Assembly (NCBI GenBank): GCA_011389885.1
Contig: JAABTK010000007.1
Coordinates: 1 to 64,000 of the forward strand
Origin: Gammaproteobacteria bacterium
GTDB lineage: Bacteria > Pseudomonadota > Gammaproteobacteria > Chromatiales > Chromatiaceae
Direction: 5' to 3'
Length of the DNA: 64,000 nucleotides
Translations under genes and position numbers: made by a program
Shown: positions 38,121 through 45,674 of the stretch, piece after piece
Layout: each line of letters starts with the position of its first letter
Position numbering within the stretch: the first letter of the stretch is position 1
The notes under the pieces: generated by a model
The model's input: the letters and a program-made list of their open reading frames with translations, nothing else
Database searches by the model: none
What the model was told of the DNA's origin: nothing

Positions 38121-39206
38121 ATGAACCTCAAGAGAAGAAACTTTCTGAAAACCAGCGGCGCCATAATGGCGGCCGGCGCACTTCCAATCAGCCTGGTGGA
38201 GATCGCCTTCGGCAAAACCGCCGCGGAGAAATTCACCTTCGCCTTCATCTCGGATTCCCACATCACCCACATCAAAGGCAAGGAATTCGTCCGCAATTGG
38301 GATCAAGGGCTGATCCGCGCCATTGCCGAATGCAATATGATGAGCCCGCGCCCGGACTTCGTGGTCTACGGCGGCGACATCGCCCAGCTCGGCCTGCCAG
38401 AGGAGATCGATCACGGCCTGGACTTGCTCAGCGACCTGAAGGGCGATGTCCACTATGTGATGGGCGAACACGACTATTACCTGGATCTCGGGGCGCATTG
38501 GCGCAAGCGTTTGGGTCCGGAGCACTATGCCTTCGACCACAAGGGCGTGCATTTCGTGGTGCTGAACAGCGTGCTGACCCATGACGACTGGATTCAAAAC
38601 AGCTGGAACGACAAAGGGTGGGAAGACGGCATGGCCCGCATGAAGGCCATGGCGCGATTGGACAATCCCCACGGCTCGCCCTTTTTGGTCGGCGCCGACC
38701 AACGCGAATGGCTACGCAAGGACCTGGAAAAGGTGGACAAGGGCACGCCGGTCGTCGTCCTATCCCACTCCCCCCTACAGAAGATCTACAAGGGCTGGAA
38801 CTTCTGGACCGAAGATGCGGAGGAACTCCAAAAGCTGCTCCGCCCTTTCGACAAGGTCACGGTACTCTATGGCCATGTCCACCAAATCCAGTACAACCAA
38901 ATCGGGAATATCAGCTTCCATGCGGTGATGGCCACCGCCTGGCCCTGGCCCTACCCCTCCAGCTACGCCCAAGAAGCGAGCTATATGCCCACGCTAACGG
39001 TGGAGATGAATCGGGCCGATCCCTTTTTCGAGCGCGACGCCACCGGCTGGCAAATGGTCGATGTGCATACCGGCAATGTGGATATGCACTACAAGCTGCC
39101 GGACAACACCAATCGAAGCGTGGCGTTCGACGAGCAAAAGGGCCACCCGGCGGACACCCGGTATCAGCCGGAAGACGCTCGCATTCCGCCGCAAAAACAC
39201 TATTGA
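38121..39206 (+). CDS. Tat-exported calcineurin-like metallophosphatase
   Basis: 361 residues. Twin-arginine signal (KRRNFLKTSGA). Metallophosphoesterase motifs in order: DSHITH near 52, YGGDIAQLG near 91, MGEHD near 115 (Glu where most families have Asn), VVLSHSPLQ near 213 and YGHVHQIQ near 252. Likely a dinuclear-metal hydrolase in the periplasm; substrate unknown. It sits between two c-type cytochrome genes with short gaps (15 and 16 bases), so its role is probably tied to that redox system, which is unusual for this enzyme class. Confidence 0.88.
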   Translation: MNLKRRNFLKTSGAIMAAGALPISLVEIAFGKTAAEKFTFAFISDSHITHIKGKEFVRNWDQGLIRAIAECNMMSPRPDFVVYGGDIAQLGLPEEIDHGLDLLSDLKGDVHYVMGEHDYYLDLGAHWRKRLGPEHYAFDHKGVHFVVLNSVLTHDDWIQNSWNDKGWEDGMARMKAMARLDNPHGSPFLVGADQREWLRKDLEKVDKGTPVVVLSHSPLQKIYKGWNFWTEDAEELQKLLRPFDKVTVLYGHVHQIQYNQIGNISFHAVMATAWPWPYPSSYAQEASYMPTLTVEMNRADPFFERDATGWQMVDVHTGNVDMHYKLPDNTNRSVAFDEQKGHPADTRYQPEDARIPPQKHY

Positions 39207-39222
39207 TCAAGGGGATACAATC

Positions 39223-39633
39223 ATGGCAAAGCATAAACCGCTAGCGACGCTCGTCAGCGGCGCACTCCTGATGGCCGCGGGCGGATTATTATCCGCCGAC
39301 GAGTTCACCCAAGAAGACCTGAAGCGCTGGGAAAAGCAGTTCGTAACGGTCATGGAAAGGGGCGAAGGGCTCTTCCATGGCGGACTGGCGAGCACCAATA
39401 CCATGTCCTGCGACCAGTGCCATCCCAACGCCGCCAACACCCATCCGGAGACCTATCCCAAGTTCCAGCAGCAACTGGGCAAGGTGGCGACACTGGCCGA
39501 GATCATCAATTGGTGCATCGAGAATCCGCTGCGCACGGAACCGCTTGCATTGGACGATCCGCGCATGACGGCCTTGCAGGCTTACATCGTCTATGAGCGC
39601 CGCGGCGTTGAACTCGCACCCGGAAAACACTGA
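39223..39633 (+). CDS. Monoheme c-type cytochrome, SoxA-like
   Basis: 136 residues. Signal peptide ending near GGLLSA. One heme site, CDQCH at about 65-69. The C-terminal half (LAEIINWCIENPLRTEPLALDD, abbreviated) resembles the lone-heme half of SoxA-type cytochromes. Start ATG at 39223 follows AAGGGG; it is 16 bases after the metallophosphatase stop. Likely a periplasmic electron carrier for the cytochrome peroxidase. An in-frame upstream extension inside the previous gene is rejected. Confidence 0.88.
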   Translation: MAKHKPLATLVSGALLMAAGGLLSADEFTQEDLKRWEKQFVTVMERGEGLFHGGLASTNTMSCDQCHPNAANTHPETYPKFQQQLGKVATLAEIINWCIENPLRTEPLALDDPRMTALQAYIVYERRGVELAPGKH

Positions 39634-39650
39634 ACCTGATACAGCGGCGC

Positions 39651-39689
39651 AAAAAAAGCCGCCGGGCTGACGCCTGGCGGCTTTTTTTT
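39651..39689. terminator. Bidirectional rho-independent terminator
   Basis: AAAAAAAGCCGCC and GGCGGCTTTTTTTT form a GC-rich stem with A- and T-runs on both sides. It serves the cytochrome operon on the plus strand and dsrE2 on the minus strand. Confidence 0.95.
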
Positions 39690-39706
39690 CGCAATACCGA
39701 ACCGAA

Positions 39707-40186
39707 TCAGATATACAAGCAGATATCGGCCTCGCCTGCGAATTCAAAGAACCGCGCCGCGCCGGCGTATTCCACGCCGTCGATGAAGTCGGCGGTGTCC
39801 ATGTCGAACAGATCCACGGTCATTTGACACGCGATCATCCGCACATCGGCCTCCAAGCTCAGGTCCCGCAGCTCTTCGATGCTGGCGACCCCTTTGGACG
39901 CCATCTTCTTCTTCATCATCGAAGTCATCAGGGCCTGCATGCCGGGCAAGGTGGCGCCGATCACCGGGAACCACTTGTCCATGCCCATGGGCATGGGCAT
40001 GCCGGGGTTGCCGAGCGGAGTCACCTCCAGCGCCAGCTTCTTGCGCAGAAGCTGAAGACCGTAGAAGGTGAAAAAGATCTCGACTTCATAGCCGAGGGCC
40101 GCCGCGGTGGAACCCAAGATGAACGGTGGATAGGCCCAGTCCAGGGAGCCCTTGGTGGCGATAATGGCCAGTTTTTTCTCTTCCAT
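39707..40186 (-). CDS. dsrE2: Sulfur-relay protein DsrE2
   Basis: 159 residues, DsrE/F-like fold. Starts KKLAIIATKGSLDWAYPPF and has two cysteines, Cys 120 (MIACQMTV) and Cys 156 (DICLYI), matching the pair in Allochromatium DsrE2. A Met-rich helix at about 75-95 (PGMQALMTSMMKKKM) could be membrane-associated. It is last in the rhodanese-tusA-dsrE2 operon, which carries persulfide sulfur from the periplasmic side or low-molecular thiols to the cytoplasmic oxidation machinery. 46 bases after tusA. Confidence 0.92.
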   Translation of the reverse strand: MEEKKLAIIATKGSLDWAYPPFILGSTAAALGYEVEIFFTFYGLQLLRKKLALEVTPLGNPGMPMPMGMDKWFPVIGATLPGMQALMTSMMKKKMASKGVASIEELRDLSLEADVRMIACQMTVDLFDMDTADFIDGVEYAGAARFFEFAGEADICLYI

Positions 40187-40232
40187 CGGGATCTCCTCCT
40201 AAAGGTTTGCTGTGAATGAAGGACCCGATCGC

Positions 40233-40463
40233 TTAGGCTTTCTTGATCAGGAAGTGAAACTTGCCGCCATCTTCCTTGGATTCCATCAGTTCATTGCCGG
40301 TCTGCTTGGCGAAGGCCTCGAAATCCTTCACCGAACCCGGGTCGGTGGCGATGATATGCAAAACCTGTTCCGCTTCCATGCCGGCCAAGGTTTTCTTGGC
40401 GCGCAGGATGGGCAGCGGGCAGTTCAGTCCGCTCGCGTCCAGTTCTTGATCGAAATCAGCCAT
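40233..40463 (-). CDS. tusA: Sulfur carrier protein TusA
   Basis: 76 residues, typical length. Binds persulfide sulfur on Cys 15 in the NCPLPILRAKK motif. Between rhodanese and dsrE2 on the minus strand. In sulfur oxidisers this three-gene set feeds sulfur to DsrEFH/DsrC or to the sHdr complex; neither is in the window. Confidence 0.96.
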   Translation of the reverse strand: MADFDQELDASGLNCPLPILRAKKTLAGMEAEQVLHIIATDPGSVKDFEAFAKQTGNELMESKEDGGKFHFLIKKA

Positions 40464-40546
40464 GGTGCAACCTCCGAGAGTGTTGTTGGGGGTGAAAAAT
40501 CAGCCTAGTCTTATATTCTAAACAATTCTGCAACGCAAGTCTCGTT

Positions 40547-40870
40547 TCATTCGGGCCGCCGCACCTCGAAGCCGTTGCGGACCCAGTCGATGATCCCGCC
40601 CCGGAGGTTGACTACGTTATCAAAACCCTGTTGCATCAAGTACATGCAGGCGTGGTAGGAGCGTGCGCCGCTGCGGCAATAGAGCACAATCTCCTGGTCG
40701 CGCGGAAAGTCCTGCATCTTCAAGGGTATTAGATGCATCGGCAGGTGCTCGGCCTGCGGCAGCACGCCCTGCATCCACTCGGCGTCGCTTCGAATATCGA
40801 GCAACACCACTTCGGATTCCTCCCCGCTCAGGCGCTGACGCAAATCGGCGGAGTCGATCTCTTTAATCAT
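40547..40870 (-). CDS. Single-domain rhodanese, sulfur relay
   Basis: 107 residues. Cytoplasmic rhodanese with active Cys 65 in YCRSGARS and the substrate-loop Arg. First gene of the rhd-tusA-dsrE2 operon; it corresponds to the rhodanese that transfers sulfur to TusA in Allochromatium. 83 bases separate it from tusA. Its promoter region is shared with cysG and contains an ATTAG/CTAAT palindrome. Confidence 0.94.
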   Translation of the reverse strand: MIKEIDSADLRQRLSGEESEVVLLDIRSDAEWMQGVLPQAEHLPMHLIPLKMQDFPRDQEIVLYCRSGARSYHACMYLMQQGFDNVVNLRGGIIDWVRNGFEVRRPE

Positions 40871-40898
40871 GGTTTTCCCTTAGGTTCGAGATAAACGC

Positions 40899-40914
40899 AT
40901 TAGTATATCCTAAT
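40899..40914. promoter_or_regulatory. Palindrome in the rhodanese-cysG divergent promoter region
   Basis: ATTAG-TATATC-CTAAT within an AT-rich 118-base gap between divergent genes. It is a candidate operator for a sulfur-responsive repressor such as the ArsR-type SqrR/BigR/YgaV group, whose sites are AT-rich palindromes. The regulator is not identified. Confidence 0.4.
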
Positions 40915-40988
40915 CTATCGCTACCATTCTACGGTCGCCCGTGGTATATTTTCCCGACTATCATACTCAGTTATTAGACGGGTGACCG

Positions 40989-42437
40989 ATGGACTTTTTT
41001 CCAATCTTTATCGACATTCGCCAAAAGCCGGTGCTCGTCGTCGGCGGCGGCGAAGTGGCCTCGCGCAAGGTGGCCCTGCTGCGGGAGGCCCAGGCCCGGG
41101 TGCGCATCGTGGCCCCCGAGCTGTGCCCCGCGCTTGAGGATCTGCGGCAGAAAGACGCAATCGATTACCGCGCCGGCTACTACCAGGACAGCGACCTCGA
41201 AGACTGCCACCTGGTGATCGCCGCGACCGATAACGACACCGTCAACCAGCGCATCTCCAACCAAGCCCAGCAGCGCCGAATCCCGGTCAACGCCGTGGAT
41301 CAACCGGAGTATTGCAGCTTCATCGTACCCTCCATCATCGACCGTTCGCCGGTGGTGGCCGCGGTGTCCACCGGCGGGGCCTCGCCGGTGCTGGCGCGCC
41401 TGATCCGCACCCGACTCGAATCCCTGATCCCCGCCGGCTACGGCCGCCTGGCGGACCTAGCCCGGCGTTTTCGCGACAAGGTCAAGGCCCGCGTCCCCTT
41501 TGACCAGCGGCGGCGGTTTTGGGAAAAGGTCTTAAGCGGCGGCGTCGCCGAGCGCGTGTTCGCCGGCCAAATGGAAGAGGCCGAGGCGGCCATGGACCGC
41601 GCCCTGGAAGACTCCGCCTCGCCCAGCCCCATGGGCGAGGTCTATCTCGTCGGCGGCGGCCCGGGCGACCCCGACCTGCTCACCTTTCGCGCCTTGCGCC
41701 TAATGCAGCAGGCCGACGTCGTGGTCTACGACCGCTTGGTGGCCAAGGCCATCCTCGACCTCTCCCGCCGCGACGCCGAGCGCATCTATGTGGGCAAGGA
41801 GCGCAGCCACCACGCCATGCGCCAGGAAGAGATCAACGAACTGCTCGCCCGCCTGGCCAAAGAAGGCAAAAAGGTGGTGCGCCTCAAGGGCGGCGACCCC
41901 TTCATCTTCGGCCGCGGCGGCGAGGAGATTCACACCCTCGCCGAGCAGGGCATCCCCTTCCAGGTGGTGCCGGCCATCACCGCCGCCTCCGGCTGCGCCG
42001 CCTACGCCGGCATCCCCCTGACCCACCGCGACTACGCCCAATCCGTCACCTTCGTCACCGGCCACCTCAAAGACGGCACCATGAACCTGAACTGGGAGCA
42101 ACTGGCCCAGCCCCGACAAACGGTGGTGTTCTACATGGGCCTAGTGGGCCTGCCGGTGATCTGCAAGGAACTCACCGCCCACGGCGTATCCCCCGACATG
42201 CCCATCGCCCTGGTGCAACAAGGCACCACGGAAAAGCAAAGGGTCTTCAAAGGCACCCTCGGAACCATACAAGAAATCGTAGCACGCGAACACCCCAAGC
42301 CCCCGACCCTAATCATCGTCGGCAAAGTGGTCGAACTCCACGAACGCCTAAGTTGGTACAAGGCCCCCCAACACCCCCAAAAAGGCGCCACCTCCCCCGT
42401 CGGCCCCGGGCCTGAGGTTTTAAAGCTTGAGGCTTGA
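40989..42437 (+). CDS. cysG: Siroheme synthase CysG
   Basis: 482 residues. Three activities in one chain: NAD-dependent precorrin-2 dehydrogenase and ferrochelatase in residues about 1-200 ([16 protein letters not shown] near 14-29) and uroporphyrinogen-III methyltransferase in about 215-460 ([15 protein letters not shown] near 219-233, [16 protein letters not shown] near 301). GGGTGA precedes the ATG. Divergent from rhd-tusA-dsrE2. Siroheme is the cofactor of sulfite reductases, including reverse dissimilatory DsrAB, which fits the sulfur context. Confidence 0.96.
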   Translation: MDFFPIFIDIRQKPVLVVGGGEVASRKVALLREAQARVRIVAPELCPALEDLRQKDAIDYRAGYYQDSDLEDCHLVIAATDNDTVNQRISNQAQQRRIPVNAVDQPEYCSFIVPSIIDRSPVVAAVSTGGASPVLARLIRTRLESLIPAGYGRLADLARRFRDKVKARVPFDQRRRFWEKVLSGGVAERVFAGQMEEAEAAMDRALEDSASPSPMGEVYLVGGGPGDPDLLTFRALRLMQQADVVVYDRLVAKAILDLSRRDAERIYVGKERSHHAMRQEEINELLARLAKEGKKVVRLKGGDPFIFGRGGEEIHTLAEQGIPFQVVPAITAASGCAAYAGIPLTHRDYAQSVTFVTGHLKDGTMNLNWEQLAQPRQTVVFYMGLVGLPVICKELTAHGVSPDMPIALVQQGTTEKQRVFKGTLGTIQEIVAREHPKPPTLIIVGKVVELHERLSWYKAPQHPQKGATSPVGPGPEVLKLEA

Positions 42438-42509
42438 TGTCTGAAAGCGCCGGCAACCCCTCAAGGAGGCTGAGGCTTTAGCCGGAGCGCACAAGGCCCC
42501 AGGCCCGGC

Positions 42510-42860
42510 TACGAAAATATAACGCAAAGAACGCAAAGGCAGAACGCAATGGGCGCAAAGATTTTTTATGCTGGATTAGCGGCAAAGCCAGGAAAATCTC
42601 GGTTGCGGCGGCGACTATCATCGTTCCCGCGCTCCGTATATCATCGTTCCCACGCTCCAGCGTGGGAATGCAGCTTAAGGCGCTCTGCGCCGAGGGTTTC
42701 CGGCACTAGCCGCCGTGCCCGGCCCGACCATCGGCGCTAGAGCGCCCCGGGATGGGTTACCACGCTGGAGCGTGGGAACCATCCGTCCCTTGCTCTCGTA
42801 GGGCGTGGAGGGCCTGGTGGGCGTTCTTGCCTCGCCGGAAATCATCGTTCCCGAGCCGGC
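42510..42860. repeat. Repeat-filled intergenic stretch (CCCACGCTCC palindromes)
   Basis: Holds a half-copy of the ATAACGCAAAGAACGCAAAG element (from 42517), a palindrome CCCACGCTCCAGCGTGGG at 42649-42666, an inverted relative CCACGCTGGAGCGTGGG at 42760-42776, and truncated ATCATCGTTCC copies near 42618 and 42841. No gene seen. Confidence 0.75.
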
Positions 42861-42865
42861 GGGAC

Positions 42866-43834
42866 TCAGCCCGCAGATTGCAGCAGCGGGCGTTGGTCGG
42901 GGGTGGGGTGGGTGACTTTTGCGGCGCGGCTGCCTTGGCGGGTTTGGCGGCGGCGCAGTTCCTTTTCCAGGTCGTTGAGCACTCGCCATTTCTTGGCGCA
43001 CCAGTCGGGGGCGAGCAGGATGTCCGGCGAGGCGGTGCCGGTGGCGCGGTGATAGACCACCTCGGGCGGGGTGCGTTCGATCAGGTCGGCGGCGGTTTCA
43101 ATGTAGTGCCGCAGGGTCAGGGGTTGATATTCGCCGCGCCGCCATTGATTGGCCAGCAGGGTGCCCTTGACCACATGCAGGGGGTGGAGCTTGAGGCCGT
43201 CCACGCCGTATTCGAGCACCCGCTCCAGGCTCAGCAGGGACTCGCGCCGGCCCTCGCCGGGGAGGCCGATAATGAGGTGGGTGCAGACCGGCAGGCCGCG
43301 CCCGCGGGCGGCGAGGACCGCTTGGCGGTATTCGTCGAAGCCGTGGCCGCGATTGACCTTCTCCAGGGTCTTGTCGAAGGCCGATTGAAGACCCAGCTCC
43401 AGCCACACCTCGTAGCCCTGTTGGCGGTAGCTCGCCAGCAGGTCGAGCACCGCTTCGGGCACGCAATCGGGGCGGGTGCCGATAGAGAGGCCGATCACGT
43501 CGGGTTCATCCAGGGCCTGGCGGTACAACGCCGAGAGGTGGCTGACGTCCGCGTAGGTGTTGGTGTAGGCCTGGAAATAGGCCAAAAAGCGCTTGGCCCC
43601 GGTGCGCTTGGCGATCACCCGCCGCCCGGCCTCGATCTGCTCGCTCACCACCGGGGCCTTGCGCGCATTGGGGCTGAAGGATACGTTATTGCAGAAGGTG
43701 CAGCCGCCCTGCCCTTTGCTGCCGTCGCGGTTGGGGCAGGTCATGCCGGCGTTGATGGCCAGTTTGTGGATCCGCTCGCCATGCCGGCGCAGCAGGTCCT
43801 GCCCGAAGGTGTTGAGGTAATCCGATAGCGCCAT
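42866..43834 (-). CDS. Radical SAM protein, TIGR01212/YhcC family
   Basis: 322 residues. Radical SAM enzyme with the long cluster motif Cys 33, Cys 45, Cys 48 (CPNRDGSKGQGGCTFC), then GTRPDCV near 118-124, ELGLQSAFDKTLEKVNRGH near 142-160 and THLIIGLPGEGR. This spacing is specific to the YhcC group, whose reaction has not been established with certainty. Stand-alone gene. The C-terminal 40 residues are Arg/Lys-rich and less typical. Confidence 0.92.
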   Translation of the reverse strand: MALSDYLNTFGQDLLRRHGERIHKLAINAGMTCPNRDGSKGQGGCTFCNNVSFSPNARKAPVVSEQIEAGRRVIAKRTGAKRFLAYFQAYTNTYADVSHLSALYRQALDEPDVIGLSIGTRPDCVPEAVLDLLASYRQQGYEVWLELGLQSAFDKTLEKVNRGHGFDEYRQAVLAARGRGLPVCTHLIIGLPGEGRRESLLSLERVLEYGVDGLKLHPLHVVKGTLLANQWRRGEYQPLTLRHYIETAADLIERTPPEVVYHRATGTASPDILLAPDWCAKKWRVLNDLEKELRRRQTRQGSRAAKVTHPTPDQRPLLQSAG

Positions 43835-43957
43835 GGTGAATCTTTTCCGATAATCTTTGCCTTATTTAAAGGACCCATCATACCATCCCTGGCAGGGTCA
43901 ATGACCGCGCGCCAGCGGCGGATTCGGCAGGACGCTGCAAACAAGGGGGACGATGCG

Positions 43958-44308
43958 ATGAAATTTCCACACCTTCCGGTGGGCGAGATCTTTATCTGGA
44001 ATGCCGAGCGCTTCCAGAAGACCGGCCCGGTGGCGGCCACTCATTTGGAGAGCGGGGGCCGCCGTTTGGTTCCGCGCTCGGCCGAGGTGACGCCGGATTT
44101 GCCCGCCGCACCAAAGCCCTTCGACGATGCGGCGAACGGCCGCAGCCCGGGGCTCGCCGCCGTCACGCTGGCGCTGGAGGCGCATCAGGTCGCCCTGGGC
44201 CGCGCGCTGGCGGCCCATTGCCCGGGCTTGGCCCCGGACCGGCGCGATCAATTATTGCGGGACGCCGCGAGGGAGTTTTGGTCTGCACTGAAAATCCTGC
44301 CAAAATGA
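43958..44308 (+). CDS. Hypothetical protein upstream of the coiled-coil lipoprotein
   Basis: 116 residues, not recognised. ATG at 43958 has GGGGGA nine bases upstream. The N-terminus (MKFPHLPVGEIFIWNAERF) looks folded, the middle is Pro/Ala-rich and probably flexible, and the last 50 residues are helical. No signal peptide, span or metal motif. Its stop lies 36 bases before the chosen lipoprotein start and overlaps an alternative upstream start (ATGA), so the two are one operon. Confidence 0.65.
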   Translation: MKFPHLPVGEIFIWNAERFQKTGPVAATHLESGGRRLVPRSAEVTPDLPAAPKPFDDAANGRSPGLAAVTLALEAHQVALGRALAAHCPGLAPDRRDQLLRDAAREFWSALKILPK

Positions 44309-44343
44309 GCCTTCAATCCAACCCAAGCCGATCGAGCCCTGTC

Positions 44344-45618
44344 ATGAAGCCTTTCCGCACGCCCGCTTTCCCCCGCCGCACGCCCTTGTCCCTGCTATTG
44401 AGTCTGTTGTTGCTCGGGTGCTCCGGCGGGCAGGCCGACTGGATGGAGGACACCAAACGCCGGGCCGCCGGCTTGTGGCAGGAGACCCGCGCCGTCCTGG
44501 GCGCGGAGCAGGGGCCGACCCCGGCGCCGGTGGCTGGCGCGGGCGGGCAGGGCGAGCCGCCGGCGCACTTCGCCGAGGTGTGGGAGGAGATGCTGCCGCG
44601 CCTCAACGAGGCCTTGCAGTTGGAGGACGAAAAGGACCGCTTGCCCGAGTCCGCGTGGCTGAGCCGCGACCGCGGCGACGCCCAGGCGGAGGTGGATCAA
44701 CTGCTCGGCGAGGCCATCGGCATTTTGGGTATTTCCGATGCCGACGCCTTTCGCCAGGAGATACAGGAGATCGAACGCGCCATCGGCGAGCGCCGCCAGC
44801 AGATCGTAAAATACCGCCAGGCCCGCATCACCGCACCCAGGGAGGCGCTGTTTGAGACCACGGTGGAGGGGTACGACGAAAAAATCGAGATCCTGCGGGA
44901 GGACATTCGGCTGTTGGAAGCCCGGCTCGACGAGCGCCAGGCGGCCTTTGCGGCCCGCTTGCAGGAATTGGGGTTGGAGCTGGACGCGCAGCAGTTGGAA
45001 TTCCTGTTCTCCACCGTGGTGGGTGACGACATTATTCGCATGGGCATCGCCTTTGACAACGTGCGCCAGCTCACCATCCAGTTGGAGCAGTTGGTGGTGG
45101 AGTCGCAGGAGGATTTGAACACTGCGCGCCGCTATTACGGCATGTACACGGTGTTGCTGCAGGTGTTAAACGAGATGTACAGTCAACTGATACGGGATAT
45201 TGAGGAGAACTATATCCCGGACATTGACCGCATTATGGGGAAGACGCAGAACCTGGCCGCCGAGACCCACGAACTGATGGAGCAATACCCCGAGCGCGCC
45301 GGGATCTTGCGCAATAACCGCTCGGCGCAGAGTCTCACCCTACAGGCCTCGGGGCTCTATCGCGAATACCTTAAGGAGCAGCGGGAGGAGGTGGCGGAGT
45401 CTCGGCAGCGGCTGATTGATGACCTGCGCATCGCCCAAAACACCTATGAAACGGTGAAGGTCTCGGGGGAGTTGGTGCATTTGGTGCAGACCAGCCGCAA
45501 CCTGCTCGACACCCTGCGGCGGATGCAGATCCCGACCCTGCGCGGATTCGAAAACCTGGAAATGAAGCGGGAGTTCGAGCGCCTGACCATTCAATTGAAA
45601 GACGAGGCGACGGAATAA
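44344..45618 (+). CDS. Coiled-coil lipoprotein of unknown function
   Basis: 424 residues from ATG at 44344, which starts a lipoprotein signal (LLLSLLLLGCSGG, Cys 24). An ATG 13 codons earlier overlaps the previous stop and is possible. After a Pro/Ala-rich linker the protein is almost entirely helical, with long charged heptad-like stretches (for example EIQEIERAIGERRQQIVKYRQ at its core, shortened here, and EILREDIRLLEARLDER). No enzyme motif. Likely anchored to the outer or inner membrane with a periplasmic coiled coil. Family not recognised. Confidence 0.8.
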   Translation: MKPFRTPAFPRRTPLSLLLSLLLLGCSGGQADWMEDTKRRAAGLWQETRAVLGAEQGPTPAPVAGAGGQGEPPAHFAEVWEEMLPRLNEALQLEDEKDRLPESAWLSRDRGDAQAEVDQLLGEAIGILGISDADAFRQEIQEIERAIGERRQQIVKYRQARITAPREALFETTVEGYDEKIEILREDIRLLEARLDERQAAFAARLQELGLELDAQQLEFLFSTVVGDDIIRMGIAFDNVRQLTIQLEQLVVESQEDLNTARRYYGMYTVLLQVLNEMYSQLIRDIEENYIPDIDRIMGKTQNLAAETHELMEQYPERAGILRNNRSAQSLTLQASGLYREYLKEQREEVAESRQRLIDDLRIAQNTYETVKVSGELVHLVQTSRNLLDTLRRMQIPTLRGFENLEMKREFERLTIQLKDEATE

Positions 45619-45649
45619 AAAAAGCCCCGATCTCGTTTGAGAACGGGGC
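45617..45649 (-). terminator. Terminator of the sox operon
   Basis: On the minus strand, GCCCCG pairs with CGGGGC around a 14-base loop that itself contains a TCTC/GAGA pair, followed by TTTTTTT. It is 26 bases after the soxB stop and overlaps the stop of the convergent lipoprotein gene. Confidence 0.9.
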
Positions 45650-45674
45650 CTAAGGGCTTCTCAGGAGGTTTTTC

